Origin: Acanthamoeba sp. SK_2022b
Lineage: Eukaryota; Discosea; Longamoebia; Acanthamoebidae
Direction: 5' to 3'
DNA: 11,296 nt
Assembly: GCA_027943245.1 (NCBI GenBank)
Contig: JANDJZ010001129.1
Span: 1-11,296, forward strand
The notes below the pieces were generated by a model. The model was not told where the DNA came from, did no database searches, and saw only the letters and a program-made list of their open reading frames with translations. Positions 1 to 6,800 of the stretch are shown in pieces; the stretch's first letter is position 1, and each line of letters begins with the position of its first letter. A program made the translations under genes and the position numbers.

Positions 1-184
1 CAGACGAAGCTGATGCAGGGGTGGCTGGGGCAAGCGAAGGAAAGGGCGGGGGCGCTCCCGATGCGGGGGTACCGCCGTCTGTGGAGGAGCGCAGAGCGTT
101 GGCGGGGGAGGCCACGGCCTGAAGCGCATTCTCGAGGTTGATGCTCGCCGGCAGATTCGACTTGATTTTGTTGTACCACGACAT
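1..184 (-). CDS. Unrecognised protein, first exon, truncated by the left edge
   Basis: An open frame starts at the ATG at 184-182 on the minus strand and stays open to base 1 (61 codons plus one base). It begins MSWYNKIKSNLPASINLENA, a plausible amphipathic N-terminus, and then becomes low-complexity and rich in Ala, Pro and Ser (for example PPPFPSLAPA), which looks disordered. There is no signal peptide or membrane segment. I do not recognise the family; a coiled-coil or trafficking protein with a short N-terminal helix is only a guess. The start fits because it is the first ATG of the open frame and faces the adenosine kinase gene across a short divergent spacer. The exon may end or continue to the left of the window. 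Confidence 0.5.
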   Translation of the reverse strand, partial: MSWYNKIKSNLPASINLENALQAVASPANALRSSTDGGTPASGAPPPFPSLAPATPASASS

Positions 185-367
185 CGTGCGGTGTCACCCC
201 AACCAGGAACTTCTAAACTCCTCTTTCTTGGTTCTTTTTCGCTTGCTGTTGGTCCAAGTCAATCTAACTGCTCTGCCAGCCGCTCAGCATGCGTAACTCG
301 ACGATACTCTTTGTTAAAGTTGGAATTTCTTTTGCATTTTCTTCTTTTGCTCTTTGCTGGCGTGGAG
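185..367. promoter_or_regulatory. Divergent intergenic/promoter region
   Basis: This 183-base stretch separates the minus-strand start at 184 from the adenosine kinase ATG at 368, so it should hold the 5' UTRs and promoters of both genes. It is pyrimidine-rich on the plus strand (runs of CTTTTTC, TTTTCTTCTTTTGC), unlike the flanking coding DNA. I see no convincing TATA box. ORFs that cross it (for example one from 191) are read-through and not coding. Confidence 0.5.
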
Positions 368-917
368 ATGGACGACGTGGCCGGTGCCACCTTGGCGCTT
401 GTGGGGCTGGGGTGCCCCATCCTCGACATCAAGGCGGCAGTAAGCGAGGAATTCTTGGCCACGTTCGTTACCACCCAAGCCCAAAGCCTGCAATTAATCA
501 AGAAATAATAATTAAGACAACCTGTTCGTTGCGCAGAAGGGGTCTGGCGTTGGGCCAGTTCAGCGTTGCAACCGACAGCCGCGTCCACGCATTGTACGTC
601 ATCTGATCTGCCATTGCCCTAAACGGGACACGAACTAATGGCCGCGTATTCCGCACACAGGCACGACGAGGCAGTGGACTCCGGGGCGAGCGTCCAGTAC
701 TCGGCCGGCGGTTCCACACAGAACGTCATACGAGTGGCTCAGGTGCGGCCAACACCACCGTCCGCGCCACCGCTGGCTCTTTCACGGATGCTGAGTGGTG
801 AGCCACGGCTCGACACGCCAGTGGTTGATGGGCGAGGAGCACAGGTGTGTCTTCGTGGGCAGCGTAGGCGACGATTCCTTTGCACAGCTTCTTCGGTGAG
901 TTCCACATCGCCTTGAG

Positions 918-994
<77 letters not shown>

Positions 995-1172
995 CGTGCG
1001 TGCGCGTAAGTTGGGCTGAAGGGCTTGCGCGCGAACCAGAAATGAGGTGGAAGGGGAACTTAGCGCGGCCACGTTTCGCTACATCAACACTCCGGGGCAC
1101 GCCACCGGCGCTTGCCTGGCGCTGACGCTCGCTGGCGACAGAGAGGACCGGAGGTGTGCCCACCTTGCCTCG

Positions 1173-1241
<69 letters not shown>

Positions 1242-2231
1242 CACAATTACGTGCGTTCCGCTTCATCACCACTCTTCTGATCAGACATCAGCTATTCACT
1301 GCCGGTGCCTCCGAGACGTTCGACCTGGCTGCGCTCGACGACGACACCAAGCAGGTACCCCGTGCTTCCACACGGGGGAGGCGTAGCCCGTAGCTCCTCT
1401 TAGCTCTCTAACCGACGAACGTGACCGTTTCGGTCCCAAACCGCACAGATGATCGATGGAGCAACGCACCTCTACCTGGAATGCGCATTCCTGTCCTTTG
1501 CGGCGGACCAGCTCGTCGCGCTGGCTCGCCGATGCAAAGAGCAGGGCAAGGTGTGCGTCGACTCTCTCTCTCTCTCTCTCTCGCTCTCTCCCGCTACGAA
1601 AGGAGTGTCGGCGTCGACGCTGCAGCTCACGCGTCGGGATGGGGGTGTCGGCGCAGTGCGTCATCGTGAATCTCTCCAACATCTCGGTGGTCAACAGGCA
1701 CCGCGACGCCATGCTCCGACTGGTGACGTTCGCCGACGTCGTCTTTGCCAAGGAGAAGGAGGCGCTCGCGCTGGCCCAGGCCACCACTCCCGAAGAGGCC
1801 GCCATCGGCCTCTCCTCGTTCGGCCAGCAGCAACAAGGCGCCCTCCCCGCCACGCCGCATACCAAGACAGTGGTGGTCACACGAGGCACTCTCCCCACCA
1901 TCGTCGCCTCTGAAGGCCAGGTATCACGCACACACGCACACGCACACGCACGCACACGCACGCACACGCACACGCCCGCAGGAAACTGATCCTCCCTCGC
2001 CAGTCCGCTGCGTTTGCGGTGCCGGTGGTGCCGAAGGAGAAGATCGTGGATTTCATAGGCAGCGGCGATGCCTTCGTTGGCGGCTTCCTCGCCACATTCG
2101 TACGGAGCGACGACCGACGACCGGACGACGTAGCCCCATGGCTGGCGCGATGCGTGGCGAGTGGACACTACGCCTCCTCCGAAGTCATCCAACACGCAGG
2201 ATGCACCTTCTCTCCACGTCCCAATAAATAG
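368..2231 (+). CDS. Adenosine kinase-like PfkB family sugar kinase, nine exons
   Basis: Predicted to phosphorylate adenosine to AMP in purine salvage in the cytosol. Exons 368-462, 537-593, 661-742, 822-895, 1040-1153, 1285-1354, 1449-1550, 1657-1920 and 2004-2231 join with consistent phases to a 361-aa protein, normal for the family (about 345 aa). Landmarks in order: VGLGCPILDI near the N-terminus; SAGGSTQNVIRVAQW, the PfkB Gly-Gly substrate motif; CVFVGSVGDDSFAQLL; HATGACLALTLAGD; VVFAKEKEA where kinases usually have FGNETEA; IGSGDAFVGGFLA with the catalytic Asp; and the C-terminal HYASSEVIQHAGCTF, typical of adenosine kinase. Oddities: the usual Asn of GNPLLD is Cys, the Asn of the NxxE motif is Lys, and DTNGAGD is DFIGSGD, so substrate or metal handling may differ. 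Introns 4, 5, 7 and 8 carry microsatellites. The exon 1/2 junction is the weakest. Confidence 0.88.
920..1006 (+). repeat. (GT)n microsatellite in adenosine kinase intron 4
   Basis: Perfect GT dinucleotide run from 920 to 990 (71 bases), followed by a degenerate CGTG tract to 1006. It lies inside intron 4 (896-1039), 24 bases after the GTGAGT donor. Alternating purine-pyrimidine DNA of this length can adopt Z-form. Transcribed, it gives a (GU)n run complementary to the (CA)n run of intron 5. Confidence 0.98.
1174..1245 (+). repeat. (CA)n microsatellite in adenosine kinase intron 5
   Basis: Perfect CA run 1174-1234 (61 bases) with one CA-to-GC break, then more CA to 1245. It lies inside intron 5 (1154-1284). 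In the pre-mRNA it is complementary to the (GU)n of intron 4, on the other side of exon 5. Confidence 0.98.
1562..1590 (+). repeat. (CT)n microsatellite in adenosine kinase intron 7
   Basis: CT dinucleotide run of about 29 bases with one G interruption at 1583, shortly after the GTGTGC donor at 1551 and inside intron 7 (1551-1656). It makes the intron pyrimidine-rich but lies 66 bases before the acceptor, far for a polypyrimidine tract. Confidence 0.95.
1925..1974 (+). repeat. Interrupted CA/CG repeat in adenosine kinase intron 8
   Basis: CACG/CACACG units of variable length fill most of intron 8 (1921-2003), starting only a few bases after the GTATCA donor. It is less pure than the other CA tracts, as if older or interrupted by point changes. 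Confidence 0.93.
2223..2228 (+). terminator. Poly(A) signal AATAAA directly upstream of the adenosine kinase stop
   Basis: AATAAA at 2223-2228 is the last two codons (Asn-Lys) before the TAG at 2229-2231, so signal and stop form AATAAATAG. A second AATAAA at 2276-2281, in the duplicated block, sits 45 bases after the stop and may be the functional one. Confidence 0.55.
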
Positions 2232-2241
2232 GTATTATTGT

Positions 2242-2247
2242 TTTATT
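2242..2247 (-). terminator. Candidate poly(A) signal for the RasGEF-V4R gene
   Basis: TTTATT on the plus strand reads AATAAA on the minus strand, about 140 bases after the stop codon at 2385. If used, the 3' UTRs of the two convergent genes overlap in 2232-2384. The 153-base gap holds no gene. Confidence 0.45.
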
Positions 2248-2384
2248 TCTTTATGCACCGTTCGCTACCCGTACCAATAAATAGGTGGGTATTATTGTTT
2301 TAATCTTATTCCTTGAAGAAAGCGGTCATCGCAAGCATGGGCTAATGGTATGGCTACATCTATTTAATGTGAACGACTCCTTAC

Positions 2385-3120
2385 TTACTTGCGCGTCTTG
2401 CCTCCTCCCTTGTCGCTTTTCCTCTTGCCGCCGGCGTCGAGTTCGGCCTTCTCCTTGGCCACGTGGATGTCCACGAGCGGCACGCTGGCTAGCGCGCCTA
2501 TGCCGCCTCGACCGCGGCTCTCCAGGTAGGCCTTGGCGCACCGCTCCACCTGGCTACGGAGGCACACCACGAACTCGCAGCTGTCGTGCCCCAGCGCTCG
2601 ACACGAGAGCTCCACCACCGCCAGCTGCACGGGTCGCGAGCTCGGTCAGTCGCCGTGAACACGCTCTAAGAGAAGGGAAGGGGGGAGGAGGAGGGGCATA
2701 CGTCGGGCAGAGGAGTGTTGGCGGCGGCGGAGGTGGAGGGAGCCTTGGAGCTGCGCATGTGGCCGATGGTGGACCCCCTGCCGCTCCTGAAGCTCTCGAG
2801 TGGCTCGCTTTCGACTACCGCCCCGAGCTCGCCACTGTTGATGGGCGTCGCGGCCCCGCTGCTACTGCGGGCCTTGCGGAAGGAGAAGAGAGGCGTCGCC
2901 TCCGAGTACCTCTGCCAGCACTCGTTGAGGAATCCGTTGACGTAGCCCGCGGCCATCACGCACGCCGGCGTGCGCAGGTCCCTCCTCTCCCTCTTCCTCG
3001 CTGCCGTCGCCGGGCCGCCCCGGTCTGCGCCGTCCTTGGGCTCGGCCTTTGCCTTTGTCGCCTCCTCGCCTTCCAGTTCTTTCAAGTATACTATACGTAT
3101 CACAGATCAACGTTAGTTTG

Positions 3121-3153
<33 letters not shown>

Positions 3154-3764
3154 GAAGCCTCCATAGAGTTATCCATGACGAAGAGGACGTAGAGGCTCGG
3201 CGGAGCAAAGGAGCAGCTGAGTGTCGAGTAGTCAAACTTGACGCTGCCCCAGCCGGTGTAGGCCATCACGGTGGGAAGGCCAAACAGCAACAGGTCGGAG
3301 AACATCGACGGCGCGGCGTTGGCCCCGTTGCGGCCCGAGCTACCGCTGCCACTGCCGCTGCTGCTGCTGCTGCCGCCGTGATAGAGCGAGGAGAGGTAGT
3401 TGATGTCGACGCTCTTCTCGCTGACGAGCTTGTTGAGGAAGTCCTTTTGGTCGCTGCTCCCCATGGACGAGGCGAAATCGAAGAGGAAGTTGGTGGCAAA
3501 GACCTCGGCGCTGCGGCGCAGGTCGTCACGCTCGCGGTCGTCGCGTTCGCGCTCGGCGGAGGGGTCGTCGAGAGCCAGGCGCATGCTCGACCCGCGTCGC
3601 TTGAAGTCGCGCGCCGACATGGACGACTCGCCCTCCTGCTTCTGCTCCTCGAGCACCTTCTCCACGAGATCGACGAACTCGAGCGAGATCGAGCTGCCCC
3701 GCACAAAGATGTGTCGTTCGTTGTTGAGTCGCACCTCGCCTCTGGTCGGATCGCACGATATCTC
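2385..3764 (-). other. V4R domain 2, with long insertions
   Basis: Three exons (about residues 1128-1540) repeat the V4R-1 layout: GEVRLNNERHIFVRGSSISL; VFATNFLFDFASSMGSSD; GLPTVMAYTGWGSVKFDY; LFVMDNSMEAS; PACVMAAGYVNGFLNEC; LAVVELSCRALGHDSCEFVV. The Cys and Glu-x2-Cys-x7-Cys residues are all kept. It differs from copy 1 in low-complexity insertions: a charged stretch (SAERERDDRERDDLRR), a Ser/Gly run (about 3346-3374) and about 66 extra residues between the first Cys and the Glu. The protein ends in a Lys/Arg/Gly-rich tail (KRKSDKGGGKTRK). Confidence 0.82.
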
Positions 3765-3804
3765 CTGTGGCCGCGTCGTCCCATTACCAATCAGACCTAC
3801 GCAC

Positions 3805-3869
<65 letters not shown>

Positions 3870-6800
3870 CCTGGAACAGCTTGGAGAATTCTCGCCCCAC
3901 TTTGTGTTGCACGCTCCTGAGCTGCTTTAGCTGGTCCGGAACGAGGATGGGCTTGGGTCGTAGCTCCTCGTCCTGCCTGGGCGTGGCCGCGGTGAGCGAA
4001 TCGCCACTGGTCGAGGAGAGCTGGGCCGAGGGCTTTGTGGGGCTCCCCGGCGCGCTTCCGCTGCTGCTGAGCAGCGTGCTCTTCCCTGTGTTGGCCGCAC
4101 ACACACCCAACTGAGGAGTCAGCGGCGATTCGTAATATCTTGGATCGTGCACGAGGGCGTATGACCTTTGATGGACAACTTTCGCCTGAGCTTGGCGGCG
4201 GCCGAATCGGTATTGAGGCGAGGCGCCGTCGGGAGGTAGGTCTGCGGCCGAACGAAAAGAGGGGAGCAGAGCTCACATGTGAGTACTCGTGGGCAGGAAT
4301 CAAATTCGGGTTCGGCCTCGAGATCGGAGGCGGGTAGGTACCTGGGTGGTCGATAGGAACTGGGGAATGTACAGCGCCTCCTTGTGTCCCGGAGCCAGAT
4401 GCTTGTTCTCTGCAAAAAATCTGACGCAACCAACACCAGAGTGAGAACGGCCCTGCTGCTGGCTTGCTGAATGTCGCTGCACCGCTGCGCAGAGCGTTTC
4501 TCACAGGTGGTGTACCTAGTGATGTGGTCATTGATCTTGTTTTCAGTGGCCATCACGAATAGGCATCGCTCGTCGCCTGCGGAAGAGGATCAGGTCAGTC
4601 GACCTGGCCAGGACATGAAGGTAGAGCAGAGCACATGGGTGGATGTCTCACCCTTGGCTTTACACAGCAGCTCGACGGCGAGCAGCTCCGTCGGGAAGTT
4701 GAAACAGGAAGAGACCCAGCCGCTGCTGTAACCAGCGCCCAGGATGCACACGGGTCCCTTGGGCACGTTCTCCATCGTCTGTGGCGGCCACAATTGAATT
4801 TTGTTGAGCGAAGTGAACAACCAACCAACGCAATTCGACTCAACGCACGTTGTTGTTCTTTGTCGACGCCCAAGCGTCGGCTTCAAAGGAGAAGATGTGA
4901 TCGGAGTAGAGGAAGAAGGAGTCTCCTGCCTCGGGCCTGCCAGAATACGTATGGACCTCAGGGTTAGACGACAAAGCCCTTATGATATCCTTCGCTGCAC
5001 GAGATTGCTGCATGATCGAGCTGCGTACCTGGCCTGCAAGATTTCAATAAAGGCCCACCCAGTGTATGAAAAGTAGATGGGGCCAGCCAGCATCGTGTCA
5101 ACGCCTGGAGCGTTTTTAAGGAGGCACACGAGTGAGACAGAGCAACAGTATCCAGCCATGCGTGGGCGGAGGTCGGCTGAGGGGTACCGTTGGGGCACGA
5201 GGACTTCCGGGAGAAGTTGGTGGCGTCGGATTTGCCGAGGGCGTGCGCAAAGTCGAACAGGAACTGGAAGGCAAAGTCCTTGCTCTTGTCTCCAAAGTTG
5301 TCCTTCACCGCCTGGAAAAACTCTGCCGAGAGTGCCGAGGCCCTGTGTCCGCGAGCGGGCAGGAGTGAGACCCGAGTTCGCCCACTGGCATGTGCGGATT
5401 GCATCGCTCTGCAGGATACGTGAGCCCTACCTGAACAAGAGATACCGCTCGCCGCACACTTCGATGGTTCCGTTCTTGGCCGACTGTGAAGGGATCAAAG
5501 TAAGAAGAATCCAGTACAACGCAAAACAAACGCCAAGAATTTTTTAACCTGATAGCACTGGGCAAAGTATCGGTCGACGAGCGTCTCGGCTTTGGCCATT
5601 TGGTCCATGAGCTCCTCGGGGCCCTGGCAACGCGGGGCGTCATGGCCGTCCTTGTGTCGTCGCTGACGCCGTGACGACGACGACTTCTTGGGCTCGTCTG
5701 GCGTGGAACAAGATAAAACGTCAGCGAAAAGTGTTGAGTAAGATGGGACCCAACATCGAGGGATGGCTGCCAACCTTTGTGTGACCTCCTCTCTGTCGAC
5801 TTACGCGCGTCCCTATCCCGAGAGGCTTCTCGATCTCGATCCCGCTCCCTATCTCGGTCTCTGTCGCGATCGCGGTCCCTCTCGCGGTCCCTCTCCGAGG
5901 AGGACTTGTCCTTCTCTCGATCTCGGTCTCGTTCCCGAGAATCCGCTCGGATATCGCGAACCTCGCGCAGACCGGATGGAGTGCCGCCCTTGGGTGAATT
6001 GCCATCGCGGGGCGACGAGACCGAACGTCGGTCGTCACCGAGGGTGGCGTCGACGTTGAGCCGACTCAGCGACCGCTCCCTCGGTTCTCTCTTCTCTCGG
6101 TCTCGCTCTGACCGAGGCCGTTTCTCTTTGTCGCGTCCGATACTCGAGCGCTCCTTGCTACCGCTGCCAGACTTGGCTTCGCCATCCTTTCCCTGGAGGT
6201 CCGTGCTGGTCCCGACCGCTTGATCATCCACCGCGTCTGCTTCCAACGAATCCGAGCTGTCCCATCGTAAGTGCTCGTCCAGATCGCCCGAGTTTCGCCT
6301 AGGCGTGGAAAGTAACATGTACGGAACATGAACCATCAAGTTAGGGCGATGGTGATGGCTAGTCGTTGCAGAGATCGCACTTACCCTTTGGACCTCCTGC
6401 TTTCCTCTTTGGTGTTCCGCACCGGTGGAGGCTGCGAAGAGGAGCGCGGCGAGCTGGGTGATCGTCGAGCTGGCGAGGATGACAAAGTCTTGCCGTTGCT
6501 GCTGCTGGCCGTGACTGGCTTTGGCTTGGTCGATATTGAATCTCTCGAGGTCGGCCCAGTGAGGGAGATAGCAGGCACGTTGTTGCTGGACGTTTGTGGC
6601 GAACCACTTACAGCCGCCTGCTCTGATGACGCGGAATTGCCGGATGCGAGCGGTGGCGGTAAAGGGACGTTGATGGGTATCGCCAGGGGTGTCGACACAG
6701 CCGAAAGGGAAGACCAAGATGTGGACGGCGACAGCCCAATGGGTTGGGAGAGAGAATCCGTATCGTCGTCCTGCAGGCCAGCAGCTTGGTGAGCTGTGGG

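Larger units (their letters stand above)
2221..2304 (+). repeat. Direct duplication of the stop-codon/poly(A)-signal block
   Basis: The segment CCAATAAATAGG followed by TATTATTGTTTTA occurs at 2221-2245 and again at 2274-2302, the second copy with four extra bases (a GGGT-type insertion) after AATAGG. The first copy contains the adenosine kinase stop codon TAG (2229-2231). Each copy carries an AATAAA. Confidence 0.9.

Noticed and set aside
920..1006. Telomere-like or CRISPR-like repeat array
   Set aside because: It is a simple dinucleotide microsatellite with no spacer structure and no telomeric unit.
726..1280. Several ORFs rich in Val-Cys or His-Thr repeats on both strands
   Set aside because: They are translations of the (GT/CA)n intron microsatellites, which lack stops in every frame. 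The adenosine kinase exons on either side explain the coding signal.
3346..3374. Trinucleotide (GCT/GGC) repeat as an independent element
   Set aside because: It is in frame within RasGEF-V4R exon 27 and encodes a Ser/Gly run, so it is treated as part of the protein.
3797..4531. 244-aa minus-strand ORF with a His-Thr tail
   Set aside because: Read-through of introns and the (CA)n tract. Only its middle part overlaps the predicted linker exon 4285-4166.
5549..6298. Possibility that RasGEF and V4R are two adjacent genes
   Set aside because: The linker exons join to both sides with correct phase and good splice sites, no plausible stop-plus-poly(A) or promoter interval lies between them, and introns here are only about 60-110 bases. 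Transcript data could still overturn this.
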